64,000 nt of DNA from Candidatus Nitrospira kreftii. GTDB lineage: Bacteria; Nitrospirota; Nitrospiria; Nitrospirales; Nitrospiraceae. The stretch's first letter is position 1, and each line of letters begins with the position of its first letter. Of this stretch, positions 35,597 through 44,426 are shown one piece after another. Location of the stretch: the NCBI GenBank assembly GCA_014058405.1, contig CP047423.1, positions 1,922,001 through 1,986,000 on the forward strand. The letters are read 5' to 3'. The position numbers were made by a program, and so were the translations under genes. The notes under the pieces were generated by a model. The model was not told where the DNA came from. It was given only the letters and a program-made list of their open reading frames with translations, and did not search any database.

Positions 35597-36718
35597 TTAA
35601 CGTGGTGTGGCGATGCCGGCAGGCCCGGTCCCTGCGCCAAATGGATTGCCCAATGCGCCGTTGAGCGGAGTCAGCGCGCCGGTTCCGGTTGAAATTGTAT
35701 AGGCCGAGACCGTTCCACTTCCGCTATCCGCTGCATACAGGAATAGCCCGGATGAATCGATCGTGACGCCGATCGGGATAGATCCTGCGGCGAACGGCGA
35801 GCCCGTTATGGCTGTCAAGGCTCCGGTTGAACCGTTGACTGTAAACCCAATTACGTTGTTATTCGATCCATTGGCGACGTACAAGAAAGATCCGTTCGGT
35901 GAAACAACCGGACCGCCTCTCAGATCCGTTCCTGCGGCAAACGGAGATCCAGCGACTGTGGTCAAGGCACCGGTCGTACTGTTGACAGAAAAGACCGAAA
36001 CGGTATTGCTCCCTCCGTTGGGCACAAACAAGAACTCCCCATTTGGCGCGATGTCTACGCCTGTGGGGGCGGATCCACCCGTCAAAAATGGCGAGCCTCC
36101 CACCACCGTCAAGGCTCCGGTGGCTCCGTTAATCGTGTATGCGGAAATATCATTGGAGTTTTCGTTCGCGACATAGAGAAAGAGTCCGTTCGGCGAGACG
36201 ACGATTCCCGCTGGACCGTTGCCTGCTCCGAACGGTGACCCGGACATGGCCGTCAAGACTCCGTTGCCGGCCGTGATGGTGAAGGCCGAGACATTTCCTC
36301 CACCATTCGCTGTGTACAGAAATTGCCCATTCGGTGACACCACGACCCCACGAGGATTGGTTCCTGCTGCGAACGGTGAGCCTGCCGCCGCCGTCAGCAC
36401 ACCGCTGGCACTATTGATCGTAAAGGCTGCCACCGACCCTCCCTGGTTTGCCACATAGGCCAGCGTACTGTTTGGTGAGATGGCGATGGCTGTCGGGTTG
36501 GTCACTCCGGAAAAGGGAGAACCGGTGATGACGCTCAAGGCTCCCGTCGTCGGGTTCATCGAATATCCAGACACATTATTGGAGGCTCCATTTGCCACAT
36601 ACACCCGTGCCGTGGCGCCGGGTGATTCAAATCCCCCATCTTCACCCCCGCTGTTGGAACATGCGGCGAGAAGCACCAGCGTCGGAACCGTCAGCCATGA
36701 CAGCGATCGCACATTCAT
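35597..36718 (-). CDS. Beta-propeller (YVTN/lactonase-like) lipoprotein 2
   Basis: A 373-residue lipoprotein with signal MNVRSLSWLTVPTLVLLAAC (Cys20) and a short acidic/glycine linker. Its seven very regular propeller repeats are of the type SPFAAGTNPRGVVVSPNGQF followed by LYTANGGGNVSAFTI. The repeats are more alike here than in the neighbouring paralog. GAGGAG lies six bases before the ATG at 36718. Location is the outer membrane or periplasmic face. The ligand is unknown. A duplication produced the pair. Confidence 0.85.
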   Translation of the reverse strand: MNVRSLSWLTVPTLVLLAACSNSGGEDGGFESPGATARVYVANGASNNVSGYSMNPTTGALSVITGSPFSGVTNPTAIAISPNSTLAYVANQGGSVAAFTINSASGVLTAAAGSPFAAGTNPRGVVVSPNGQFLYTANGGGNVSAFTITAGNGVLTAMSGSPFGAGNGPAGIVVSPNGLFLYVANENSNDISAYTINGATGALTVVGGSPFLTGGSAPTGVDIAPNGEFLFVPNGGSNTVSVFSVNSTTGALTTVAGSPFAAGTDLRGGPVVSPNGSFLYVANGSNNNVIGFTVNGSTGALTAITGSPFAAGSIPIGVTIDSSGLFLYAADSGSGTVSAYTISTGTGALTPLNGALGNPFGAGTGPAGIATPR

Positions 36719-36878
36719 ATGGACTCCTCTGGGTTGCATCTCGTGGGACGAGACTTGTCTCTCCTGTAGCACGATATAGCACGAGGAAACACGTACACCA
36801 AATATAATGACGTTTTTCGTTGGACTCTGATCGACATACGCTGGCACACTACGCACGCAGCAGGAAGGAGCACGAGAG

Positions 36879-37706
36879 GTGGTGCAGTCGTCACTCACGA
36901 TTCTTGGATCCGGCTATACCGCAAAGTTTCTTGTGCCACTCGCGGAGCAACGGTACACACAAATCTTTTCGACTAGCCGAAATCCGGACCAACACCTCGG
37001 CCACCTGAGGCCTGAGCAACGGATTCGATTCGATCTTGCACGATCCGATACCTGGTCACTGCTCCCGGTAGAGACCGATGTGTTATGGTGCTTTCCTGCC
37101 GTACCGCTTGAACTGGTTGAGCAGTTCGCCGAATTCGCATTGCTTCGTGCTCGCCGATTGGTCGTGCTGGGGAGCACATCCTCTTACGATGACGGCATCT
37201 CGGCCGACTACCCTCCGCCATGGATTGAGGAAACTGCCTCGATCGACTCGACCAAACCTCGTGTACAAGGCGAAGAACTATTACGAACGCATTATGGAGC
37301 CATCATATTACGAGTCGCAGGGATCTATGGCCCAGGCCGCAATCCGCTCGATTGGATTCGGACGGGACGCGTGAACCGTTCACGCAAATATGTGAATCTC
37401 ATTCACGTGGAAGATCTGGGTACGACATGCCTTGCCGCTCTCAGGCATGCTCAATCAGGCGAAGTCTACAACGTGAGCGATGGGCAGCCGAGGACTTGGA
37501 GCGAGATCTGTGAATCGGTTGAACGACGCTGGGATATTCGTTCTTCTGTCTCTGATGAACCGAGTCCAGGTGGGAAACGTCTGTCGAACAATAAAGTTTG
37601 CGAGTTACTACATTTAGATGAGGCAGGTTTGCGCCACACAAATTTGTTCGAAGCTCTTGAGGCGATCCAGAAGGATTCGCTTAACGAAGCAGGGCCATCA
37701 CGGTAA
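36879..37706 (+). CDS. NAD(P)-dependent epimerase/SDR, YeeZ-like
   Basis: A 275-residue atypical extended SDR. It starts at GTG 36879 (a second GTG follows directly), with AGGAAGGAG upstream. The N terminus LTILGSGYTAKFLVPLAEQ has the GxGxxA-type dinucleotide site of the YeeZ group; the middle has LVVLGSTSSYDDG, LRVAGIYGPGRNP and VNLIHVEDLG. The catalytic YxxxK pair is not evident, as is common in this group. The enzyme's reaction is unknown. Its 3' end overlaps the convergent CPBP gene by 26 bases. Confidence 0.78.
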   Translation: MVQSSLTILGSGYTAKFLVPLAEQRYTQIFSTSRNPDQHLGHLRPEQRIRFDLARSDTWSLLPVETDVLWCFPAVPLELVEQFAEFALLRARRLVVLGSTSSYDDGISADYPPPWIEETASIDSTKPRVQGEELLRTHYGAIILRVAGIYGPGRNPLDWIRTGRVNRSRKYVNLIHVEDLGTTCLAALRHAQSGEVYNVSDGQPRTWSEICESVERRWDIRSSVSDEPSPGGKRLSNNKVCELLHLDEAGLRHTNLFEALEAIQKDSLNEAGPSR

Positions 37707-39177
37707 GGCACACCAGCAAGTTGTTCATCGCATGCGCCACCATGCCTGGAATCAGGCTTCCCGTCCGTTCATAAATCCAGGCCCAGAGAAAGCCGCTCCA
37801 AAACACGCTGATGAAACCGATGAGGCTGTAGCCGTGTGCGAGGGCGAAGATACTGGTGCTGATGATTGCGGCGGGCAAGAATGTGAGCCGTCGTCGAAGT
37901 GTTGCGTACAGCAACCCGCGGAATGCAATTTCCTCGAAGATCGGCGCAAAGATGACGTACTCCAATACACTCACAGTGAGCTTGGATGGTGATGCCCACA
38001 CGAGGTTGGGATCAAACCATTCTGTCCAGTGGTTTGTGAGATTCAGGACCTCGGCCGCCTTCCCGAGCACCCATTCTCCCCAGAGCCCGGCTGCAATCAC
38101 GGAGACGATGATGCACGCCAGGCGTCCATAATTGCCGCTCGTGATACGGAGACCAAAACCGTTCCAGAACGACAGACCGGCTGGTTTGAGCAAGTGGACG
38201 TACGCAAGGAGGAGTAGCGGGAGGTTGGCCAAGGGGATGACGAGTGCACTGACTGACGATTGTTCAAGAGCTGGCATCGACAAGAACGCCAAGGTTGTAA
38301 TCGCTCCTAAGGCGCCACCACGAAGGATGACAGCCACGGCAGTACTGCCGGACCACGGTGGCGGAACACCAGGCACATGTATGCGTAAGATGTCCACTCG
38401 CTGGCCCCGCAACCGCAGAATACCTAACAGCATGACGGAGCCGATCATCAGACACATCAGTTCCGCCACCATCAACGGGCGAATCCATTGTTGGACGTGT
38501 TCAGCTTTGGCGGCGCCCTGTTGTTCAACCGTTGCCAGTAACGTATGGTGCCCCCCTCTCGTCGCCAACCGTGCTGATAGCAGATTGTAGAACCATCCAC
38601 TCGGCAGCATCTCTGCCAAGTCAGATTGCAGTTCCAGTTCTTGGAGCCTGTCGAGAGGTTGAGAGCCGTAGGCTCCGACAATCAGTTGTTCGAACAGTCC
38701 TGCAGATACATCATGCTCATGCCATCTCTTTGCTTCGGCAAGGGCTTCTGCTTCACGCCCTGATTCTCCCAATAGAATCGCCAATCGGAATTTAGAGAGC
38801 GGATCATCGGTCGTCTCTACTAACTCGCGATACCACTGAATGCCTTGGGTATATGCTTCATCCTTGCTCCCCATGGTCCATGCTGCGAGCCACTGCTGCC
38901 ATTCCGGCGAGCGGCTGAGACCGTCTTGAGCCTCCATCATACGGCTGACCATCAAATCTAAGGCACGATCTGGTTCTTCAAATCGCTGGAGTTTGGGTAC
39001 TGTGATCGAGAACCACAGGATGCTCCCGAGGGCGGACATCAGAATGCAGGCGCAGACGATACTCACAAAGAGCGACCATCGGGAACCATAGGGTAGAATG
39101 GGTATCTGCGACGGGCTCGCGGCACCAACCTGTGGTAGGTGTTGCAATCGTCCGATCGATAGGGCTTGTTCGCTCAT
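37681..39177 (-). CDS. CPBP-family intramembrane glutamic protease
   Basis: A membrane protein of about 498 residues. An N-terminal transmembrane helix is followed by a soluble helical region of about 190 residues, then a C-terminal CPBP (Abi/Rce1-like) domain. The catalytic set is present: FEEIAFRG (Glu pair about 415-416), FALAHGY (His about 448) and VAHAMNN (His about 482). Such proteases process prenylated or secreted peptides, or protect against them. The ATG at 39177 is preferred over the GTG at 39207; neither has a clear ribosome binding site. The large soluble insertion (tetratricopeptide-like, GESGREAEALAEAKRWHEHD) is unusual for the family. Confidence 0.85.
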   Translation of the reverse strand: MSEQALSIGRLQHLPQVGAASPSQIPILPYGSRWSLFVSIVCACILMSALGSILWFSITVPKLQRFEEPDRALDLMVSRMMEAQDGLSRSPEWQQWLAAWTMGSKDEAYTQGIQWYRELVETTDDPLSKFRLAILLGESGREAEALAEAKRWHEHDVSAGLFEQLIVGAYGSQPLDRLQELELQSDLAEMLPSGWFYNLLSARLATRGGHHTLLATVEQQGAAKAEHVQQWIRPLMVAELMCLMIGSVMLLGILRLRGQRVDILRIHVPGVPPPWSGSTAVAVILRGGALGAITTLAFLSMPALEQSSVSALVIPLANLPLLLLAYVHLLKPAGLSFWNGFGLRITSGNYGRLACIIVSVIAAGLWGEWVLGKAAEVLNLTNHWTEWFDPNLVWASPSKLTVSVLEYVIFAPIFEEIAFRGLLYATLRRRLTFLPAAIISTSIFALAHGYSLIGFISVFWSGFLWAWIYERTGSLIPGMVAHAMNNLLVCLTVMALLR

Positions 39178-39320
39178 GGGAGGCTGACTATACCATGGGC
39201 TTCGCACTCGCCAAATCCCTCGAAGTAGCTACTCAGTAGTCCAGACGAGCATTTCTCGCGTAGCCTTGCCCGGCGAAGTTGGCTATACTAATCGCGCGAC
39301 ATGTAAGGAGCCTTGCTGTA

Positions 39321-40499
39321 ATGGAACATTTTCATGCGCCACGACGGCTGTTGCTGGGACCTGGTCCCAGTACGGTGCACGCTCGTGTACTGCAAGCCAT
39401 GTCGACGTCGCTTGTTGGACATCTGGACCCTGCATTCTTGAATGTGATGAACGATGTTCAAGCGGGTTTGCGTCATCTCTTTGCGACGATGAATCGTTTT
39501 ACGATTGCTGTCTCCGGAACCGGATCCGCTGGTATGGAGGCAGCGGTGGTCAATATCGTAGAACCTGGCGATGCCGTGATTGTAGGCGTCAACGGTGTCT
39601 TCGGCACCCGACTTGCGGCCATCGTCGAGCGTTGCGGGGGGCAGGCCATTCGGATCGAGGTGCCTTGGGGGCAGATTATCGAACCGAAGATGATTGCCGA
39701 GAAGCTCCAACAATCAGGGCCGGTGAAGGCGGTCGCACTCGTCCATGCCGAAACCTCCACAGGCGCATGGCAGCCGATTGAAGCGATCAGCGCGATTTGT
39801 CGGAAACATCATACCCTCCTGATTGTCGATGCGGTGACATCCCTGGGGGGAATCCCCGTCGAAGTTGATCAATGGGGCATCGATGTCTGCTACAGCGCCA
39901 CACAAAAATGTCTCAGTTGTCCGCCAGGCTTAGCCCCCTTGACCCTGAATGAACGAGCACTCTCCGTGGTCAAGAATCGACGAACTCCCTGCCAGAGTTG
40001 GTATTTGGACCTGTCTCTGATCGCAGACTATTGGACGGAGCACAATCGGGCCTATCATCACACAGCGCCGATCTCGATGTTGTATGCTCTTCGTGAAGCG
40101 TTGCGAGTGATTGAGGAGGAAGGGCTTCCTTGCCGGTTCGCACGCCATCGCCTGAACAGCCGTGCATTGCTGGCCGGACTCATGGCAATTGGCCTCGATC
40201 CTCTACCTTCTTCCGATGACCGACTCCCCACGTTGCTCTGCGTCACCGTTCCGTCATCGATAGATGAGGGTGCCGTCCGCTCTCAATTGCTTGAACGATT
40301 CGGTATTGAGATCGGTGGAGGTCTCGGGCCGCTCAAGGGAAAAGTGTGGCGGATTGGCCTCATGGGAGAATCGTCTACGGAAGCGAATGTGCTCACTCTG
40401 TTGAATGCGCTCGAAGAGATCGGTATTCAGCGTGGGTGGGTGTCGACTCCTGGAATTGCCCTGCAGGCAGCAGCCCACACCTATAGCGTAGGACGGTAA
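39321..40499 (+). CDS. Class V aminotransferase, alanine-glyoxylate/serine-pyruvate type
   Basis: A 392-residue pyridoxal-phosphate enzyme. LLLGPGPSTVHARVLQAMST is the typical start of the alanine-glyoxylate/serine-glyoxylate group, with VSGTGSAGMEAAVVN and the cofactor lysine in CYSATQKCLSCPPG. It probably transfers the amino group to glyoxylate. TAAGGAG lies about ten bases before the ATG at 39321. The amidohydrolase gene starts four bases after its stop, so the two are an operon and could share a nitrogen-compound salvage role. Confidence 0.88.
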   Translation: MEHFHAPRRLLLGPGPSTVHARVLQAMSTSLVGHLDPAFLNVMNDVQAGLRHLFATMNRFTIAVSGTGSAGMEAAVVNIVEPGDAVIVGVNGVFGTRLAAIVERCGGQAIRIEVPWGQIIEPKMIAEKLQQSGPVKAVALVHAETSTGAWQPIEAISAICRKHHTLLIVDAVTSLGGIPVEVDQWGIDVCYSATQKCLSCPPGLAPLTLNERALSVVKNRRTPCQSWYLDLSLIADYWTEHNRAYHHTAPISMLYALREALRVIEEEGLPCRFARHRLNSRALLAGLMAIGLDPLPSSDDRLPTLLCVTVPSSIDEGAVRSQLLERFGIEIGGGLGPLKGKVWRIGLMGESSTEANVLTLLNALEEIGIQRGWVSTPGIALQAAAHTYSVGR

Positions 40500-40502
40500 C
40501 TT

Positions 40503-41711
40503 GTGACGATTGCTATTTATCACGCGCGGCTGATCGATGGGACCGGGGCGGTGCATGAACGCGCGACGCTGGTGGTGCGCGGCTCTAAGATCTCGGCGGT
40601 TGGTCCAAGCAGGACCCTGACGATTCCCAAAGGGGCAAGACGTATCAACGGACGGGGTCTCACGATTCTCCCAGGACTCATCGACTGTCACGTTCATCTT
40701 TGCTTGGGGGGAGAAGCGGATGTCGTTGGTGCATTGGAGTCAGAGCATCCTTCTCTCACGTTACTCAAGTCCGCCAGCTATGCGAAGGCGACGCTGAATG
40801 CAGGCTTTACCACGGTACGCGACGTGGGAGCTCGTGACCATTCGATCTTCGCTCTCAAACAAGCAGTTGATTCAGGTCTTCTGCCCGGGCCGCGCATCAT
40901 TGGTGCCGGTCTGGCCATCTGCATGATCGGTGGGCATGCGCGTTTCATCGGTCAAGAGGTGGAGGGGACCGAGCAAGTTCGGCAAGCAGTCTTGGAACAG
41001 ATTGCGGCTGGTGCCGGAGTCATTAAAGTCATTGCCTCAGGAGGAGTTCTGACACCCGGTACCTCTCCGGATCAAGCCCAGATGACGATGGAGGAATTGT
41101 CTGCGGCCGTCGATGCCGCGCGACAGGCTGAGAAGAAAGTCGCGGCCCATGCGCACGGCGCTTCCGGTATGAGGAACGCAATTCTTGCCGGTGTGCGTTC
41201 GATCGAGCATGCGACGTTGCTGGATGAAGAGGCCGGCACACTCATGAAGCGATACGGCGTCTATATGGTCCCCACCCTTTCAGCCCTGGCGACCACAGCA
41301 GCCTGCCGGCCCAGTTGTGGGATCCCGGAAAGTGCGCTGGACAAAGCCAAGGCCATGACGAAGCGCCACAAGGTCAGCTTTAAATCTGCGCATCAGGGGG
41401 GCATCTCTATTGCGATGGGCACCGATGCCGGTACCCCGTTCAACTATCATGGAGAGAATGCGCAAGAACTCGAACGGATGGTGGCGCTCGGCATGACGAC
41501 GATGGAAGCCATCGTCGCCTCGACGGCTACGGCAGCTCGATTGATCGGGATTCAGGATTCGGTCGGAAGACTGACCAGAGGAATGGAGGCTGATCTTGTC
41601 ATCCTGAAAGGCAACCCCCTTCAACGAATCGACGTGCTGCGGGACGGTGACCGAATCCTTGGAGTCATGCGCGGAGGCCGATTCGTGTCGGGCCCTCTTG
41701 CCCAGGCCTAA
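40503..41711 (+). CDS. Amidohydrolase-superfamily metal-dependent hydrolase
   Basis: A 402-residue enzyme of the imidazolonepropionase/Xaa-Pro dipeptidase-like branch. The N-terminal beta-sandwich (YHARLIDGTG) is followed by the HxH metal site LPGLIDCHVHLCLGG, KVIASGGVLTPG (the position of the carbamylated lysine), AAHAHGASGMRNAILAG, SIEHATLLDEE and the final metal-binding GTDAGTPFN. It starts at GTG 40503 directly after the aminotransferase stop, with translational coupling. The substrate may be an N-acyl or prolyl dipeptide; the specific one is not readable. Confidence 0.86.
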   Translation: MTIAIYHARLIDGTGAVHERATLVVRGSKISAVGPSRTLTIPKGARRINGRGLTILPGLIDCHVHLCLGGEADVVGALESEHPSLTLLKSASYAKATLNAGFTTVRDVGARDHSIFALKQAVDSGLLPGPRIIGAGLAICMIGGHARFIGQEVEGTEQVRQAVLEQIAAGAGVIKVIASGGVLTPGTSPDQAQMTMEELSAAVDAARQAEKKVAAHAHGASGMRNAILAGVRSIEHATLLDEEAGTLMKRYGVYMVPTLSALATTAACRPSCGIPESALDKAKAMTKRHKVSFKSAHQGGISIAMGTDAGTPFNYHGENAQELERMVALGMTTMEAIVASTATAARLIGIQDSVGRLTRGMEADLVILKGNPLQRIDVLRDGDRILGVMRGGRFVSGPLAQA

Positions 41712-42337
41712 TGCCTTTCATAAAAGAGTTCCAGCGCCGAGGCGACACCGAATACACGTCCTTTGCGGAAACTTTCTGTGAGTCGAGCGCGCAACCCGCG
41801 AATTCCGCGTTCATCACTACTCTTGGTGACTCCCTGAGAGACAAGCATTTCGGTGGCCACCTCGACGAGGCGTTGCATCCGCACATTCATGTCTTCCGTT
41901 ACCACATCATCCAGTATTTCATATGCTCGTGCCTGAACTGCCGGTTCAAAGAATGAATCATACCCCTGCGCCTGAATTGTTCGTGCACGGATGACCTCTA
42001 ATTCATCCTTCACCCGAGCGACATTGTGCATCAAGATCGCGAATAGTTCTTTTCGTCCCTCATCAAACAGCTTCTGCTCAATCTCATTGAGAATGACGTC
42101 CGGGTCAGCCGCCGCAGCGCGTGGCTCATCTCCCCAGGACAATCGATCGTAGCTCTTACGTTTTTCCGGGTCACCGACGATCTCGTAGGCGGCATTGATC
42201 GCCCTGATGCGCTCATCTGCATCCGTCTTGTGTGGGTTACGGTCGGGATGGTGCGCAAAGACCAGCTTTCGATACGCCTTCTTGATGTCTTCGTCGGAGG
42301 CTTCGCGGGAGACGCCGAGCACTTGATAGTAATTCAT
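41708..42337 (-). CDS. J-domain (DnaJ-like) protein
   Basis: A 209-residue co-chaperone-like protein. It has an N-terminal J domain, MNYYQVLGVSREASDEDIKK through the HPD motif in AHHPDRN, then a charged helical region with no zinc-finger or client-binding domains of classical DnaJ. It should stimulate an Hsp70 ATPase for some special task. The ATG at 42337 begins exactly at the J domain; the upstream open extension is not conserved. Its end overlaps the convergent amidohydrolase gene by four bases. Confidence 0.87.
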   Translation of the reverse strand: MNYYQVLGVSREASDEDIKKAYRKLVFAHHPDRNPHKTDADERIRAINAAYEIVGDPEKRKSYDRLSWGDEPRAAAADPDVILNEIEQKLFDEGRKELFAILMHNVARVKDELEVIRARTIQAQGYDSFFEPAVQARAYEILDDVVTEDMNVRMQRLVEVATEMLVSQGVTKSSDERGIRGLRARLTESFRKGRVFGVASALELFYERH

Positions 42338-42477
42338 TCGTGCCACGCGAAGGACTATAGCATGCAGAGTCGGCTGCTTCACCTTGACTGTGGCCGAGAT
42401 CCTCCGTAGCCTTGGCCATGCCGGAGTGCGAGCTATTGAACCAGTGATCAGAAATTAGTTAGCGGCAGGTTGACAGC

Positions 42478-43743
42478 ATGAATAGTTCGTCATGGCGCAC
42501 TGGGGTCACCAGGTACCAATGGTTGGTGCTTTTCGTCGCTTGGCTTGGATGGGTCTTTGATGCCATGGATGCGACGATCTACGCCATCGTCCTACATCCG
42601 GCGCTGCACGATCTGCTGCACACGGAAACCGGGCCGCCGACCACCGAACAGATCGGTTGGTACGGTGGGATTATCTTTTCCATCTTCCTCATGGGATGGG
42701 CCATCGGTGGTATCACATTCGGTATTCTGGCCGATCGATTCGGACGTACCAAAGTTCTGATCGCGACGATTCTCATTTATGCGGTGTTCACCGGGGCAGC
42801 TGCATTGGCGGAAACCTGGTGGCATCTGGCGTTGTCTCGTTTCTTGACGGCGCTTGGCATCGGTGGTGAGTGGGCAGCTGGTGCTGCAATCGTCGCTGAG
42901 ACGTGGCCGGAAGATAAGCGTGCCAAGGCGGCGGGCATCCTTCAGTCGGCGTGGGCCGTTGGTTTTTTTCTGGCGGCTACGATGAACCTGACCCTCAAGG
43001 AGTCCTATGGATGGCGAGGACTGTTTGTGATCGGCATTCTTCCGGCTTTCGTCGCCCTGTTGGTTCGCTGGTGGGTCAAAGAGCCGGAACGATGGACCCA
43101 TACACATGAGCAACAAGCCATCCCTCTGACGGCAATCTTCCACGGCTCGTTACGGCGCGCGACGTTAGTGGGTTCAGCTCTGGCATTTGTTGCCGTGTTC
43201 GGCCTTTGGGGTTCGACGAATTGGGCTCCGACGCTGATCCGTGAATTGCCTGATTTGAAAGGAGAGGACCCGGCGATACTCACCCGGTATGTCAGCTATG
43301 CCATCATGTCGTTGAACGCCGGAGCGATCTTCGGCTACCTCGGATTCGGCCCATTAGCAGATCGATTCGGCAGACGACCCGTATTTGCCTTCATGTGCCT
43401 TGGGAGTTTCATCATGTTGCCAGTCACCTACTTGACCCCCTCGAGTTATACTGGTGTCTTGATGCTTCTGCCGATCCTTGGGTTTTTTAATAACGGAATC
43501 TTCAGTGGATTTCCAATCTATCTTCCGGAGCTGTACCCCACTCGATTACGGGCAACAGGAGCGGGATTCTGTTTCAACGCGGGACGTATCTTGGCATCGG
43601 CCTCCCCTCTCCTGACCGGCTGGCTGGTCACGACTTTGGGCACGTTTGGACGTGCAGCCAGCACCGTTGCGCTGGTCTATCTGATTGGACTTATTGTGCT
43701 TTTGTTTGCTCCTGAAACGAAGGGTCAACGCCTTCCGGATTAG
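42478..43743 (+). CDS. MFS transporter, sugar/aromatic-acid:H+ symporter type
   Basis: A 421-residue major facilitator with 12 hydrophobic segments. It carries the TM1 motif GWVFDAMDATIYAIV, loop 2-3 GILADRFGRTK, RFLTALGIGGEWAAGAA in TM4 and the repeat of the loop motif GPLADRFGRRP between TM8 and TM9. These are typical of the AAHS/sialic-acid branch, which imports organic acids. The substrate is not evident from context. Confidence 0.85.
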   Translation: MNSSSWRTGVTRYQWLVLFVAWLGWVFDAMDATIYAIVLHPALHDLLHTETGPPTTEQIGWYGGIIFSIFLMGWAIGGITFGILADRFGRTKVLIATILIYAVFTGAAALAETWWHLALSRFLTALGIGGEWAAGAAIVAETWPEDKRAKAAGILQSAWAVGFFLAATMNLTLKESYGWRGLFVIGILPAFVALLVRWWVKEPERWTHTHEQQAIPLTAIFHGSLRRATLVGSALAFVAVFGLWGSTNWAPTLIRELPDLKGEDPAILTRYVSYAIMSLNAGAIFGYLGFGPLADRFGRRPVFAFMCLGSFIMLPVTYLTPSSYTGVLMLLPILGFFNNGIFSGFPIYLPELYPTRLRATGAGFCFNAGRILASASPLLTGWLVTTLGTFGRAASTVALVYLIGLIVLLFAPETKGQRLPD

Positions 43744-43790
43744 TCGTTCTCTACTCTTGACTTTCCGGTCTCTCAGCTTATCTATAAGCC

Positions 43791-44426
43791 ATGGATACAC
43801 AACAGACTCCCAGACAGCTTACTCATGACGAACGAAAAGCAGCGGACGCAGCGTTTGCTGGTCGTCCATGCAATCCAGCCTGGTCAGAGTCCGCCAAGAG
43901 GGTGTACGAAGGCGTGATCGGGGCAATGCCAACTTCCCAGAATGAGTCAAGCTCGCCAGGTACCCAGCCTCTACCGACGGTTTCGGAGTCAGAGAGCGAT
44001 GTGCCTGCACCATTAGATGAGCTCTCAACTGTAACCCCTGAGAATCAGACCGTCTCTCGACAGCACGCCATCAACTCAGGGTTTCTCATCGATGTGACGG
44101 ACGATGCGAAAAAACTTGGACTGACTTTTCCTGTCACGGTCACGAAACCTCTGTGGGAAATGGGAATTGCACCGACTGCGGAGCTGTCAGACGAAGAGAA
44201 GTCGATACGGCTGCGAGACGTCCTAATGGCGTTTCGTCTCAGGCTTGCCACTCAAGGCACACTCTCGCCATTGCTTGATTTTCCGGCGATGTTGTCGATG
44301 CCGCCAGGGGCCATTCCTCAGCCGGTACCGTTGTTCGCATTGATCCAACCAGGCGAGCAGAATCAGGCGATGGTCACGCTCCTGCTGCCCAATGAAGTGT
44401 CAACCACGATAATTCCGATGAATTAG
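43791..44426 (+). CDS. DUF6573-like hypothetical protein
   Basis: A 211-residue soluble protein. The N terminus (HDERKAADAAFAGRPCNPAW) resembles a small conserved domain of unknown function and is followed by a low-complexity linker. Residues about 100-150 (NSGFLIDVTDDAKKLGLTFP, then VTVTKPLWEMG and RLRDVLMAF) match the DUF6573 pattern found on plasmids and mobile elements. Function unknown. No ribosome binding site is clear at the ATG, and the 3' end overlaps the convergent tRNA nucleotidyltransferase gene by four bases. Confidence 0.65.
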   Translation: MDTQQTPRQLTHDERKAADAAFAGRPCNPAWSESAKRVYEGVIGAMPTSQNESSSPGTQPLPTVSESESDVPAPLDELSTVTPENQTVSRQHAINSGFLIDVTDDAKKLGLTFPVTVTKPLWEMGIAPTAELSDEEKSIRLRDVLMAFRLRLATQGTLSPLLDFPAMLSMPPGAIPQPVPLFALIQPGEQNQAMVTLLLPNEVSTTIIPMN

